A stretch of DNA of 64,000 bases from an uncultured Woeseia sp. Lineage in GTDB: Bacteria > Pseudomonadota > Gammaproteobacteria > Steroidobacterales > Woeseiaceae. Where the stretch lies: contig CAJWFK010000012.1 in the NCBI GenBank assembly GCA_913031125.1, positions 1 to 64,000 of the forward strand. Direction: 5' to 3'. A program made the translations under genes and the position numbers. Shown here piece after piece: positions 1 through 9,254 of the stretch. The notes under the pieces were generated by a model that was given only the letters and a program-made list of their open reading frames with translations, had not been told where the DNA came from and did no database searches. Every line of letters begins with the position of its first letter. The stretch's first letter is position 1.

Positions 1-1417
1 TCCGGAGGTTTTCCATTCTCTTGACATAGGTCATTTCTTCTTCACTGAACTCAACACCAAGGCCGGAGCATTTTATTCCGCCAAATGGCACATGTGGTGC
101 AATTTCTGCGTGCTTATTAACAAACACGGTACCCGCCTCCAGACGGGCAGCCACCTTAGCGCATTCATCAGCATCTGTACCCCAGACCGATGCGTCCAAA
201 CCAAAATCAGTGCCGTTAGCGCGATCGATTGCATCATCAATATCAGTATATGTCATGATGGGAAGTACCGGACCAAACTGCTCCTCGTCAACAAGCCTAA
301 CGCCTTCAGAAATACCTGTGACAATGGTAACGGGATACAAATAGTTTGGCCCGCCCATCGGCTCGCCACCAGTGATACAAGTTCCACCGTTCGCTTTTGC
401 ATCCTCGACCAGTTCAATGACACGGTTGAACTGTTGTTCGTTCTGCAATGGCCCGAGAACACTGCTCTCTTCCATACCATCTCCCACAGGAACATTAGCG
501 GCGAAGCCGCTTAAAGTTTGCACGGTCGCGTCGAGATCGTCCTCATGCACGTAAAGGCGTTTCAAGGCACCACAAGTCTGACCGGAATTGAACATGGAGC
601 CAAAAAACAGACCTTCTCCGAACTGTGCAGGGTCTGTGCCTGGCAGCATGATGCCAGCATCATTGCCGCCCAGCTCTAGGGTTACCGGAACAACACCTTT
701 CGCTGCGCTCGCCATCACTTTCTTGCCGGTTGCAATGGAACCGGTGAAAACGATCTTGCTAATTCCCGAGTGATTGGTTAGTTCTGCACCTAGTTCATCA
801 CCGCCAGAGATCACGTTGACCAAACCCGGAGGCAATGCTTCATTAAACAACTCCACCATCCGCAACGTGCTTAGTGGTGTAAACGGCGACGGCTTGATCA
901 CCACCGTATTACCGGTGCGAATGCCGGGCACGATGTGCCATATCGCAATCATTAGAGGGAAGTTCCAGGGCGTGATCGAGGCTACAACGCCAAGTGGCAC
1001 GCGCTGCTGGACTACGTGGCGATCACCACTGTCTTCGATCAATTTTTCAGGAAGGCTTAACCCAGCAGTGTGGCCTGCCCAAGCACCGCATCCTCCCAGC
1101 TCGAATTGGGAACCAATAGGGCTGCTAAGTGGTTTTCCCTGCTCCTGAGTCAGGAGTGCCGCAAGCTCCTCAGCATTGTCCGTACAGATCTTGGCCATCG
1201 TATTACAGGCGTCGATCCGTTCCTCCTCGCTAGAATGCTTCCAAGACTCGAAGGCAGTTGATGCTGCGTCAATGGCTTGTTCTAGATGTGCGGTGGTAGC
1301 AACGGGTGTCTGGCCAACGACCTCTTCAGTGTTCGCGGGATTGCGGATATCCGTGTATTCGTCGGCCGTAACTGTTTCTCCGCCGATCGTCATTTCATAT
1401 CTCTTACTCATTGCCAT
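1..1417 (-). CDS. NAD(P)-dependent aldehyde dehydrogenase, 3' end cut by window edge
   Basis: Reading the minus strand gives a long ALDH-superfamily protein that runs off the left edge. The N-terminal Rossmann part shows TPWNFP and the KPSPFTP substrate/NAD region. The FTGS glycine motif follows, then the LELGGND segment carrying the general-base Glu. The nucleophilic Cys lies in FNSGQTCGALK. Near the cut end PFGGIKCSGLG is visible, so only the last residues are missing. It should oxidise an aldehyde to a carboxylate in the cytosol. The start is ATG 1417, or ATG 1411, which is better spaced from the AGGGGG ribosome binding site. It lies 16 bases after the kinase gene and is last in a co-directional run. 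The phospho-lyase/kinase pair upstream would release an aldehyde, so this enzyme plausibly finishes that route. The substrate is not deducible from sequence. Confidence 0.93.
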   Translation of the reverse strand, partial: MAMSKRYEMTIGGETVTADEYTDIRNPANTEEVVGQTPVATTAHLEQAIDAASTAFESWKHSSEEERIDACNTMAKICTDNAEELAALLTQEQGKPLSSPIGSQFELGGCGAWAGHTAGLSLPEKLIEDSGDRHVVQQRVPLGVVASITPWNFPLMIAIWHIVPGIRTGNTVVIKPSPFTPLSTLRMVELFNEALPPGLVNVISGGDELGAELTNHSGISKIVFTGSIATGKKVMASAAKGVVPVTLELGGNDAGIMLPGTDPAQFGEGLFFGSMFNSGQTCGALKRLYVHEDDLDATVQTLSGFAANVPVGDGMEESSVLGPLQNEQQFNRVIELVEDAKANGGTCITGGEPMGGPNYLYPVTIVTGISEGVRLVDEEQFGPVLPIMTYTDIDDAIDRANGTDFGLDASVWGTDADECAKVAARLEAGTVFVNKHAEIAPHVPFGGIKCSGLGVEFSEEEMTYVKRMENLR

Positions 1418-1433
1418 TATCCCCCTAATAAAT

Positions 1434-2441
1434 TTATAAGTATTCTTCAGCAAGCTCACAAGCTGCCTCAACAAGTGTCGGTGTTAATTCTTGTGCCGTT
1501 TCTGTCTCAGCTCTTGTATGCACCCAGCCCACATAAGTTGTGCTGCGCGCCATAAAAAAAAGTGGTAACAACTTTAATTGCTCATCGTCTAATTGTCGAT
1601 GTTTTCGATAGCCGTTTATCAAAGCATTCTTTGCGCTATCAAAATAAGATTCTCCCTGAAGGAAAAACAGCGCCGTCACAAGCTCGAACAGATGCCAACC
1701 ATAACCTGCATCGTCGAAATCGATGAGCCGTACTTCAGTGCCGTCCACCATGATATTTTCTGCCGCAAAATCAGCATGAATCATACTGTATGAATCATGG
1801 GTTTTTTCGATATTTGCAAGATCGGTATATAGGCGTTCCCGCACCGCACCTAACAGAGCTCTTTGGGCATCTGTAGCTGCTTTAATCTCCCAGAATCTTC
1901 CCCAAAAGGGTCTTTCTCCCGCCAGTCCTTCACAATCCCAGGCATGTCGTGTAAATCCTTTAGGAATGCACCATGTAGCTGCCTGGTTGTGCACTCTTGC
2001 AGCCAGTTCGCCGATTAAGCCAAATGTGTGGCTGACTTCACTTTCATCATCAACACCCTCTTCTACCGATCCCAGTTGTTTGCCATCTATCCACTCAAAC
2101 AGATCTATTTGTAACGCACCGGGAAGCCCCTCCGCGTCATATTCTACGAATAAGTCGTGTGATTTCGTTCGAATAATCTCTGGAACCTTAATTCCAGATT
2201 CTGCAAGCGCACCCATCCACTGAAGCTCGGAACGGAGCTCCTCATGAGTATGGTAACCATATCGGTGTACACGCAGTGCCGCTCTAAAATCACCCTCCTG
2301 AACTTTAAAGACCGCATTCTCGCGATATTTAATGAGTTCTAACTGCGCATTTTCGATACCCCAGTCACGCAATGCTATGTGACCCGCTGATTTCAGCCGT
2401 TCGGCCTGCGAATCAGGGTCAAGGGCAAAGAAATTTATCAT
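1434..2441 (-). CDS. APH/choline-kinase-fold phosphotransferase (hydroxylysine/homoserine-kinase-like)
   Basis: This 335-residue protein has the aminoglycoside phosphotransferase fold. The catalytic loop HADFAAEN (Asp base plus Asn) and the metal-binding IDFDDAGYG follow the Brenner pattern of APH-type kinases. An N-terminal Lys-containing strand (ENAVFKVQ) would contact ATP. It overlaps the upstream aminotransferase gene by four bases (ATGA), so the two are translationally coupled. In many organisms relatives of this pair are neighbours or fused: a kinase phosphorylates a hydroxylated amine and a PLP phospho-lyase then removes phosphate and ammonia. I therefore infer an amino-alcohol or hydroxy-amino-acid kinase. 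The substrate could be hydroxylysine, ethanolamine or another amino alcohol. An antibiotic-modifying role is unlikely from the context. Confidence 0.82.
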   Translation of the reverse strand: MINFFALDPDSQAERLKSAGHIALRDWGIENAQLELIKYRENAVFKVQEGDFRAALRVHRYGYHTHEELRSELQWMGALAESGIKVPEIIRTKSHDLFVEYDAEGLPGALQIDLFEWIDGKQLGSVEEGVDDESEVSHTFGLIGELAARVHNQAATWCIPKGFTRHAWDCEGLAGERPFWGRFWEIKAATDAQRALLGAVRERLYTDLANIEKTHDSYSMIHADFAAENIMVDGTEVRLIDFDDAGYGWHLFELVTALFFLQGESYFDSAKNALINGYRKHRQLDDEQLKLLPLFFMARSTTYVGWVHTRAETETAQELTPTLVEAACELAEEYL

Positions 2442-3721
2442 ACAGTCACCATCACTTTATCTAGGGTTTCAATGAGAACATCAGCATTCTCTTTCGAGAA
2501 GCAAAGAGGCGGCCTAAGCTTCAAAATGTTGCCATGTTCCCCGATCTTACTCATCAGAATGCCATTATTACGCATACCATTAACGATGGTTTTCGCCTTA
2601 TCCGGTGCTGGTTCCTTGGTGTCACGATCAGTGACCAAATCTATGCCAAAGAAGAGACCGGCTCCCCGAATATCACCTATCATTTCATGCCGTGCTTGTA
2701 GATCACGGAAACCCCTAAAAACATAATCTCCAACTGTAGCAGCATTGTCGACAAGCTCTTCATTTTCGATGACTTCCAAGACCGCCATCGCCACAGCGCT
2801 GGATACCGGATTACCACCGAACGTATTGAAATACATCTCCCGCGACCGGTATTCATCAATTAACTTGCCATTGGCAACAACACCTGAAATTGGATGACCA
2901 GCTCCCATTGGTTTGCCTAATGTAACAATATCGGGAACTACACCACTTTGCTCGTAACCCCACCATTTTCCCGTGCGCCCAAAACCGGCCTGCACCTCGT
3001 CAGCAATGTAAAGTCCTCCGGCATTGTGCACATGGCCAATCGCTTTTTGCATATAACCTTCTGGTATGTCCGGTAGCCCTTCATTAGCAAATATAGGACA
3101 AACAATCATGCCGCCAAAAGGGATACCCGCGTCCGAGAAAGAATCAATTGCCGCTCGCACTTGATCCGCGTATGCATCTGACAGCTGCTCCCCACTTAGG
3201 TCATGCAATGCACGGTAGGAATCCGGCCAAGAGACCATGCGGATGTGCTCCCCATAGCCACCAATCGGCTCAAATATCGAACTCAGCTGCGCCACGGCCG
3301 CGGTATTCCCGTGATATGTTGCATTCGTGCAAATAAAACCACTTCCACCAGTGTTCGCCGTCGCTATGCGCAGGGCGAGGTCATTTGCCTCGCTGCCGGT
3401 GCAGGCGAGCACAACGCGGGAAAGGCTATCGTCAAACTTCTCAAGCAGGTGTTCTGCATAATCGAGAATATTCTCGTGCAAATAACGTGTATGGGTATTT
3501 AACTTGGCAGCCTGCTCACACAGTGCCTCAACGACGTGAGGGTGACAATGACCAACGCAAGGCACGTTGTTATAGCAATCTAGGTAACGCTGCCCATCTG
3601 CATCGTATAGCCAAACCCCCTCACCCCTGACAAGGTGCACCGGTTCATCATAAAACAATGGATTACCCGGACCCAAAAGGCGATTTCTTCTCTCTAAGAA
3701 CTCCCTGTTAGTCGGTGCCAT
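2438..3721 (-). CDS. Class III PLP enzyme of the phospho-lyase (AGXT2L/ETNPPL) type
   Basis: This fold-type I PLP enzyme of about 427 residues resembles ethanolamine-phosphate and phosphohydroxylysine phospho-lyases more than ordinary omega-aminotransferases. The N-terminal YLDCYNNVPCVGHCHP, the TLGKPMGAGHP segment holding the Schiff-base Lys, and YFNTFGGNPVS are typical of that subgroup. IADEVQAGFGR supplies the PLP-stacking Asp. I use ATG 3721 because the ORF upstream of it would overlap the SDR gene by 95 bases; this start overlaps by only 14. The gene sits between an SDR and the kinase. Expected chemistry is elimination of phosphate and ammonia from an O-phosphorylated amine, giving an aldehyde. 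A transaminase role remains possible. Confidence 0.88.
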   Translation of the reverse strand: MAPTNREFLERRNRLLGPGNPLFYDEPVHLVRGEGVWLYDADGQRYLDCYNNVPCVGHCHPHVVEALCEQAAKLNTHTRYLHENILDYAEHLLEKFDDSLSRVVLACTGSEANDLALRIATANTGGSGFICTNATYHGNTAAVAQLSSIFEPIGGYGEHIRMVSWPDSYRALHDLSGEQLSDAYADQVRAAIDSFSDAGIPFGGMIVCPIFANEGLPDIPEGYMQKAIGHVHNAGGLYIADEVQAGFGRTGKWWGYEQSGVVPDIVTLGKPMGAGHPISGVVANGKLIDEYRSREMYFNTFGGNPVSSAVAMAVLEVIENEELVDNAATVGDYVFRGFRDLQARHEMIGDIRGAGLFFGIDLVTDRDTKEPAPDKAKTIVNGMRNNGILMSKIGEHGNILKLRPPLCFSKENADVLIETLDKVMVTV

Positions 3722-4535
3722 CTGAGTTAGAACCCTGCAAGTCTTTAATACCCTCCATTTCTTCGAGAAAAACAGGACTCTCCGGCAAAGTCGACCCTCC
3801 ATCTATGCAGATTGTCTGCCCGGTGATATAGCGTGCCTCATCACTGGCGAGATATAGCATGCAATAAGCAATATCTTCGGGCGCCCCCATAAAGCCTGAA
3901 GGAATATATTTGGTCATCTGGGCAAGGCCTTCCTCGTCAGCCAGCAGTTCCATCGCAGCAGTGCGAATGTAACCTGGCTCAATACCGTTTACAGTGATAT
4001 TTTCCCGAGCCAGTTCCAGCGCCGCGGTGCGAATAAATGCATTAATGCCGCCTTTAGATGCTGCGTAGTATGCAGTCCCCGGCATTGCTACCCGTGGACC
4101 TGTTACTGAAGATGTAAATAATAATCTACCCCCGCCTCGTTCCCTGAAAAATGGAATTACCGCTTTTGAGAAACGAAAACACGCCTTGAGATTGACAGAA
4201 AGAACGGTTTCTAGATCCTCTTCACTATAGGAATCGACTGGCCCACCCAGAAATGACGCTGCATTGTGCAGCATGATATCGACGCCGCCCCATTTTTTTA
4301 CTGTCTCATCAACCGCGAGCTTTACGCTTTCAGCATTGCCGATATCAACACCGCATAACTCCGCCTCACCACCAGCCTTTCTAATTTTGTCGACAGTTTT
4401 CTGTCCGTTTTCAGGAGTCCGGTTAACGACCATAATTTTCGCCCCGGCCTCAGCAAATACTCTAGCAATACCCGCACCGATCCCTTGTCCGGAACCAGTA
4501 ACAATAGCTATCTTTCCTGTCAAGTCAGCAAACAC
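3708..4535 (-). CDS. SDR-family oxidoreductase
   Basis: This classical short-chain dehydrogenase of 275 residues has the dinucleotide motif TGSGQGIG, the NAAS stabilising motif, the catalytic Ser of FTSSVTG and the YYAASK Tyr/Lys pair. The C-terminus ends ITGQTICIDGGS plus a tail of about 30 residues that is longer than usual. Translation most likely begins at GTG 4535, seven bases after a GGGGGG ribosome binding site. It follows the MFS gene by four bases and overlaps the start of the phospho-lyase gene. It likely interconverts a hydroxyl and a carbonyl on the imported substrate of this operon. Confidence 0.9.
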   Translation of the reverse strand: MFADLTGKIAIVTGSGQGIGAGIARVFAEAGAKIMVVNRTPENGQKTVDKIRKAGGEAELCGVDIGNAESVKLAVDETVKKWGGVDIMLHNAASFLGGPVDSYSEEDLETVLSVNLKACFRFSKAVIPFFRERGGGRLLFTSSVTGPRVAMPGTAYYAASKGGINAFIRTAALELARENITVNGIEPGYIRTAAMELLADEEGLAQMTKYIPSGFMGAPEDIAYCMLYLASDEARYITGQTICIDGGSTLPESPVFLEEMEGIKDLQGSNSDGTD

Positions 4536-4539
4536 TAAG

Positions 4540-5733
4540 TTACCCCCCGTCAGTTACGGTAGTCGCGACAAAAATCTTTTGTTGTTCGATTACGGGCAGC
4601 AATATAAGCACGAGGCTCGCCATAAATAATCCGGCACCCAGTAGATTAACGTTTATATACACACCCTCTGTAATAAAAGATGCCGCCAGAGCAGGCCCGA
4701 TAGCTAATCCAAGCATTTGCATAGCGACCGCATACACAACAACACGCCCACGCTTATCAAAACTTGCCATCGCCGCCAGCAAAAAAGGGTGTGTAAGATT
4801 CCAGAAAAAATTATAGATAATCACGGCCACAGTAAATACGACGAATTCAAAAGTGCCAATCAGGAAATACAAACAGAATGCGCCACCTAGAATACCAACT
4901 ACCAAGGGAAGCGAACGACCATAACTATTGGCAATCACTGCAACAAGCAATGCACCACCGACACCACCAAACTGGCTCAGCATAAGGCCGTTTGCTACAG
5001 CCTGCTCCGTTAACCCTCCAGCGATGCCGATAAGAAACAAATATGCCCAAACCACCCCTTGCGCCGTGAAATAAGCGAGCATTGCCAGCAGCGCCATAAG
5101 CTTCATCTTCCCGGAAAGATTAACGGCATCTGCTTCGACCTGCGCATCAGCCTCTCCAGACACCGGAAAATGCTTGAGGAATGGCAATGCCGTCAATGGA
5201 AACAGCGCAAAGAACCAGATTACGCCATTGAACCCGATTAACTCATAGGCGGACGGCATAGCCCAAAGAACGACACCACCGTATGCGAGAACCCACATGA
5301 TCACCAGACCGAAATTGCGGTCCGGATTTTGGGTAAGCCCTATTGCCGCAAAACTTAGTGATACCAAACTGCCGGCGCCTAATCCAGCCACGAAACGCAG
5401 GGCAACAAAGGTATTAAGGTCATTTATCACCGTGCATAAGGCGTTCGACACAAACATCAGGATCAGCGACCAAAAAACAACCATACGCCAATTGAGCTTG
5501 TGGGCTACAAAGGTCATCAGGATGGTCGTCGCGGCGAGTCCAAACATCTCTGCTGAAGCTGTGTAGCCTGCGCCTTGGTCGTCAAAACCGAGATACTCAA
5601 CCAGGCCCTGGACGAATCCAGGCTGCACAATAAAAACTTCCGGTGCAATCACACCGATAAGAAACATGCTGTAAAGCGCACTTTTTGAATTAAGGTCCGT
5701 CGACCCGGTATTACCCAATATTCTTGAAAGCAT
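4540..5733 (-). CDS. MFS transporter
   Basis: This is a 397-residue integral membrane protein with about twelve hydrophobic spans, many Gly and Pro residues in the helices and no signal peptide. The central cytoplasmic loop is short (around residues 190-210, rich in acidic residues). It fits the major facilitator superfamily but not the spinster group found elsewhere in this window: the DRQILSLL signature is absent. It is the first clear member of the SDR/phospho-lyase/kinase/ALDH set, so it probably brings in their substrate. It lies 39 bases downstream of the DUF6152-like gene. Confidence 0.85.
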   Translation of the reverse strand: MLSRILGNTGSTDLNSKSALYSMFLIGVIAPEVFIVQPGFVQGLVEYLGFDDQGAGYTASAEMFGLAATTILMTFVAHKLNWRMVVFWSLILMFVSNALCTVINDLNTFVALRFVAGLGAGSLVSLSFAAIGLTQNPDRNFGLVIMWVLAYGGVVLWAMPSAYELIGFNGVIWFFALFPLTALPFLKHFPVSGEADAQVEADAVNLSGKMKLMALLAMLAYFTAQGVVWAYLFLIGIAGGLTEQAVANGLMLSQFGGVGGALLVAVIANSYGRSLPLVVGILGGAFCLYFLIGTFEFVVFTVAVIIYNFFWNLTHPFLLAAMASFDKRGRVVVYAVAMQMLGLAIGPALAASFITEGVYINVNLLGAGLFMASLVLILLPVIEQQKIFVATTVTDGG

Positions 5734-5772
5734 ATAGACCGTCTATTTGTAATAATTATTGTTTGCGCTCTA

Positions 5773-6174
5773 TCAACAAGCCTCCCGACTACTCCTTGTG
5801 CCCTGAAGACTGGTGCGACCACTATTATAGCGGTATACATAGAGAATCTCTGCATTCCTGTAGATGCAATGTACCTTTAGTTCTAATCGTTTCGGATGTT
5901 TCTGTCCGAATAAATCCAGCTCATCACCGACACTGACAGACATTTCATTAAAACCAAAGCGCCTGTTCCTCGCTGGCGGCGCCAGCAAAAGATTCCATTC
6001 GTCACCATTACTATCTGTGCCAATCAAGCGGTCATGCGGGTTACCAAGTCGTACTGTCGTTATCGTGATCTTGATATCCAACCAGTCCTTATAACCACCC
6101 CAACCATGATGAGCGAATGCAACAGAAGTCAGGAGCATGGAAATGAATAAAATAATCTGAATAGGCATTTTCAT
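5773..6174 (-). CDS. Small exported protein, DUF6152-like
   Basis: A protein of about 133 residues with a clear signal peptide (MPIQIILFISMLLTSVAFA) ending before HHGWGGY, as in DUF6152-type periplasmic proteins. The mature part has a mostly beta pattern with the conserved-looking RLGNPHDRL and DEWNLLLAPPARNRR. No catalytic motif is evident, although the paired His right after cleavage could bind metal. I prefer ATG 6174; a TTG lies 18 bases upstream. It begins about 20 bases after the peptidase gene and belongs to the same transcription direction. Function unknown. The family name is from recall and is moderately certain. Confidence 0.68.
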   Translation of the reverse strand: MKMPIQIILFISMLLTSVAFAHHGWGGYKDWLDIKITITTVRLGNPHDRLIGTDSNGDEWNLLLAPPARNRRFGFNEMSVSVGDELDLFGQKHPKRLELKVHCIYRNAEILYVYRYNSGRTSLQGTRSSREAC

Positions 6175-6196
6175 AATTGCTTTTACACTCAATTTG

Positions 6197-7621
6197 TTAC
6201 GGCGATTGACCTGCTAATTCCTGAATAACCAGTTTCCAATGTTCGAGTGCTCCGTAAAAAGAACTCACGAGCACGCGTTCGTTCAGGCCATGGGCAAAAC
6301 TGTCTTCGGCTCGCGAAAATGAGCCCGTTGTGCCATAGGTCGGAATGCCGGCAGAACGCAATGCCCGGCCATCAGTCGCGCCCGTGGACATGTAAGGAAT
6401 GATAGGCATGTCTCCATTCAGCTTTTTTACGGCTTTGGTAACAGCATCGATAACATCCTCCCGCAAAGGTGATGCTGGTGCCGATTTTGGTTTATAGGTC
6501 AAACGAATTTCTATTTCATTATTACCTATGACTTCTTTCAATTTAGCTTCAACCTCGGTAACACTGATACCTGGAAAAATCCGACAGTTTATATTTGCGG
6601 TAGCAGTTTGGGGTAGTGCGTTTATTGCATGCCCAGCCGCAAGCATTGTCGCCACACAAGTCGTTCGGGTAATACCAACTTGCGATGGAGACCTGGCAAG
6701 GACTGCTGATGCTTTTGGATTGCCGGGATCCTCTGCGAAGGATCGCATTGCAGCGCCAAGCTCACCTTCTTCGGTCATGGAGCGCTGAGCAAAGTAAGCC
6801 AGGGTAATGTCATTGTGGCGAACCGGAAACTGGTAATCTCGAATCTTGGTTAACGCATCAGCAAGTTCATAGATTGCATTATCAGCTCTCGGACGTGAGC
6901 TATGGCCACCCGGATTTTTAACGACTAATTCGAAATCTACATAAGTCTTTTCAGCTGCTTGCACTTGGTACGCTATCGGTGAGAAGTCGGTGCCGAGAGC
7001 ACCGCCACCCGCATCAGCGTTAAGTGCGAATTCTGCGTCAATCAGTGCTCGATGTGTCGAGGCCAAGTCTTCAATCGTCAACATATCGGTCTCTTCATCA
7101 CCGCTAAAAGCAATAATGAGGTCCCGGTTGGGGACAAACCCCTCTGCCTTCATACGAATAAAAGTCGCCGTCAAAATAGTGGTGCCAAACTTGTCATCGC
7201 CCGTTCCCCGACCAAAAAAATATCCGTCTTCTTCGATTAAAGTGAACGGATCACGAGCCCAATCAGACGGTAACGCATCCACTACATCCATATGTGCGGC
7301 AAACAAAATGGGGCGCTTCCCCGAACTCGCATCACCACGCCAGCGGACGACCAGTGATGCAACGTCCTCGCCATTTGGTAATTCATACGGCAAAACGTGA
7401 ATGTCATCATCATCGAAACCGCCGTCCCGAAACCGATCGGCAAGATAATGAGCCATAACTGGTACCTGTCCATGTCCCAAAGCAGTGCGCATGGCTATCG
7501 TGTCCCGGTATATAGCGAGTGCCTGGCGCTGGTATTCCTCTTGGTAATTAGTGCTGCTATCAGCTGCGCCCGATAGTATTGGAATAGATAAGAGTACTAA
7601 TAAAAAACTTAATCGGAACAT
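6197..7621 (-). CDS. Secreted M20-family metallopeptidase
   Basis: This 474-residue M20/M25/M40 di-zinc hydrolase has an N-terminal signal peptide (MFRLSFLLVLLSIPILSGAA). Metal-site motifs are all present: AAHMDVVD, GRGTGDDKFG (bridging Asp), SGDEETDM (catalytic Glu and ligand Glu), NADAGGG and a C-terminal SFAHGLNE. A lid/dimerisation domain lies at about residues 205-330. It would hydrolyse peptides or N-acyl amino acids in the periplasm, releasing amino acids or carboxylates. It is 34 bases downstream of the alkaline phosphatase gene, suggesting an export-oriented scavenging operon. Exact specificity (carboxypeptidase, aminoacylase) cannot be told. Confidence 0.93.
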   Translation of the reverse strand: MFRLSFLLVLLSIPILSGAADSSTNYQEEYQRQALAIYRDTIAMRTALGHGQVPVMAHYLADRFRDGGFDDDDIHVLPYELPNGEDVASLVVRWRGDASSGKRPILFAAHMDVVDALPSDWARDPFTLIEEDGYFFGRGTGDDKFGTTILTATFIRMKAEGFVPNRDLIIAFSGDEETDMLTIEDLASTHRALIDAEFALNADAGGGALGTDFSPIAYQVQAAEKTYVDFELVVKNPGGHSSRPRADNAIYELADALTKIRDYQFPVRHNDITLAYFAQRSMTEEGELGAAMRSFAEDPGNPKASAVLARSPSQVGITRTTCVATMLAAGHAINALPQTATANINCRIFPGISVTEVEAKLKEVIGNNEIEIRLTYKPKSAPASPLREDVIDAVTKAVKKLNGDMPIIPYMSTGATDGRALRSAGIPTYGTTGSFSRAEDSFAHGLNERVLVSSFYGALEHWKLVIQELAGQSP

Positions 7622-7655
7622 ATCACCCCCTTAAAAACCGCTCACTGCCTGAAGC

Positions 7656-9092
7656 TCACAAGTTCCCATCATTAAAAAGCACTTCAGCTATAAAATTATA
7701 GATTTTGTTTTGCTCGATCACCCCGCCAACCAACTCAGATCCATACCCCACAGCATACAACGCAACATCTTCTCCACCGTGCGTTTCGTCATAAGTCGTC
7801 GAACCATCGGGCTCTTGATAGGGGATAGCTACCAGCGACGGATAAATCTCTAGCAATCCCGGGCGAAACTGCCACTCTTCCTCTGACTTGGCAGCTGCAG
7901 GTCCATTAATGTAAGCCAATGTCGGGTAAGGATTACCATCAATATCAAGCGAGGGCTCGTCCCGGGGCTCCCCCTGCGAATCATTCGATACGATATGCCC
8001 CAGAATCGGGTTACCGCGGGTCGGGTACCCAGCAATAGTCATAACATGTGAATGATCTGCAGTCACCATCACCAATGTATTATCAAGATCAACGATATCA
8101 ACAGCGGCCTGAATTGCCCGAGCAAATTCCTGAGTCTCAAGCATCGCATATCCGGGTTTGCCGTCATGATGCCCATGGTCGATTCGACCGCCTTCTACTA
8201 ACAAGTAATAGCCGTTCTCCCTGTTCTGCAGGACTTGAAGTGCTTTAACTGTCATTTCAGTCAAAGTCGGCTCTACAGAATCTGGTGTGCGCTCCGCTAT
8301 GTAGGTCATATGGGACTTAGCAAATAAGCCTAGCACCTGTTTCGATACATCAATATCAAACAATTCACTACGATCCTGAACAAACTGATGGTTATCGTCC
8401 TGATTTATCCACTTTTGAATCAGGTTATCCGAACTGTCTTGTCGCAACCCACCTAAATCCGATCCAACAAATTCCCGTCGGCCTCCACCCATTGCCACAT
8501 CAAGACCGTCCCCTATTTTAAATTCGATCAACTGATGCGCTATGTCACGACATCCTCCTTGTCTCGCTGATGCAGACAAAAAACTATCGTTTTCCCAATT
8601 ACGTTCAGCTGAATGGGCATAAAGCGTGGCTGGCGTCGCATGTGTCAGCCTCGTTGTAGTAACAATACCAACGCCAATGCCTTTTGCCTTTGCAATCTCG
8701 GCTACCGTTGGCAAAGAGTTTGTTAATGACTCTGCACAGCTACCCCGCTTAACTGATGGACTAACCGCGATGACCCCGGCACGAGTTTTCACTCCTGAAT
8801 GGATGGCGGTTGCAGTGCCTGCCGAGTCAGGAACCTGCTGATTTGTGTTGTAGGTTTTTACCAATGCCACATGCGGAAATTCTTCAAACGACAATACATT
8901 TTCTTCGCCCGACTTTCCCCTGCTTTGCCCATCAAAAATTCGTGCTGCAGTGACAGTAGTAGGGCCCATGCCGTCCCCGATAAATAAAATAACGTTCTTC
9001 GGTGCTTCAGTCTCCTCTACTGGGCCTGTGCAGCCAGATGCAATAACACAAAGAACATAATAAAAAACGTATTTTCTATAATAATTTTTCAT
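7656..9092 (-). CDS. Alkaline phosphatase (PhoA superfamily), lipoprotein
   Basis: This 478-residue enzyme has a lipoprotein signal: a hydrophobic N-terminus followed by VIASGCTG with Cys as the lipidation site. LFIGDGMG supplies the first metal Asp. VPDSAGTATA holds the phosphorylated Ser nucleophile. ETQEFARAI, VTADHSH and ETHGGEDVALYA supply the remaining metal ligands. It should release phosphate from organic phosphoesters at the cell envelope. It heads a minus-strand run that includes a peptidase and the kinase/phospho-lyase genes. Its promoter region carries one copy of the shared element described separately (9205-9237), which overlaps the region controlling the divergent hpsN-like gene. 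Confidence 0.95.
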   Translation of the reverse strand: MKNYYRKYVFYYVLCVIASGCTGPVEETEAPKNVILFIGDGMGPTTVTAARIFDGQSRGKSGEENVLSFEEFPHVALVKTYNTNQQVPDSAGTATAIHSGVKTRAGVIAVSPSVKRGSCAESLTNSLPTVAEIAKAKGIGVGIVTTTRLTHATPATLYAHSAERNWENDSFLSASARQGGCRDIAHQLIEFKIGDGLDVAMGGGRREFVGSDLGGLRQDSSDNLIQKWINQDDNHQFVQDRSELFDIDVSKQVLGLFAKSHMTYIAERTPDSVEPTLTEMTVKALQVLQNRENGYYLLVEGGRIDHGHHDGKPGYAMLETQEFARAIQAAVDIVDLDNTLVMVTADHSHVMTIAGYPTRGNPILGHIVSNDSQGEPRDEPSLDIDGNPYPTLAYINGPAAAKSEEEWQFRPGLLEIYPSLVAIPYQEPDGSTTYDETHGGEDVALYAVGYGSELVGGVIEQNKIYNFIAEVLFNDGNL

Positions 9093-9185
9093 ATCAGGAA
9101 AACCAAAATTAATAATTGCTAAATACTGACAATGTATTGTGACATCACTATCAACATCTGAGTATGGATATTTACAAATTTATCT

Positions 9186-9214
9186 TTGCCTGTCTGTATC
9201 CTGACAACTATTAT
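9186..9214 (+). promoter_or_regulatory. Candidate sigma70-type promoter for hpsN-MFS
   Basis: TTGCCT at 9186-9191 and TATTAT at 9209-9214 are separated by exactly 17 bases, about 40 bases before the ATG at 9255. The -10 box overlaps the -10 of the opposing element (9205-9237), so polymerase could not occupy both at once. Assigned by eye only. Confidence 0.38.
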
Positions 9215-9237
9215 TACTCAGTCTTTTTTATGCAAGC
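9205..9237 (-). promoter_or_regulatory. Shared promoter-like element (copy ahead of alkaline phosphatase operon)
   Basis: On the minus strand GCTTGCAT is followed, after five bases, by AGACTGAG and then TAGTTG. The TTGCAT and TAG boxes are 19 bases apart, one more than in most copies, because of one extra A before AGACT. It points to the gene starting at 9092, leaving a leader of about 110 bases. It belongs to the nine-member set described in the findings. Confidence 0.5.
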
Positions 9238-9254
9238 TGGATAAATAGGAAAAA

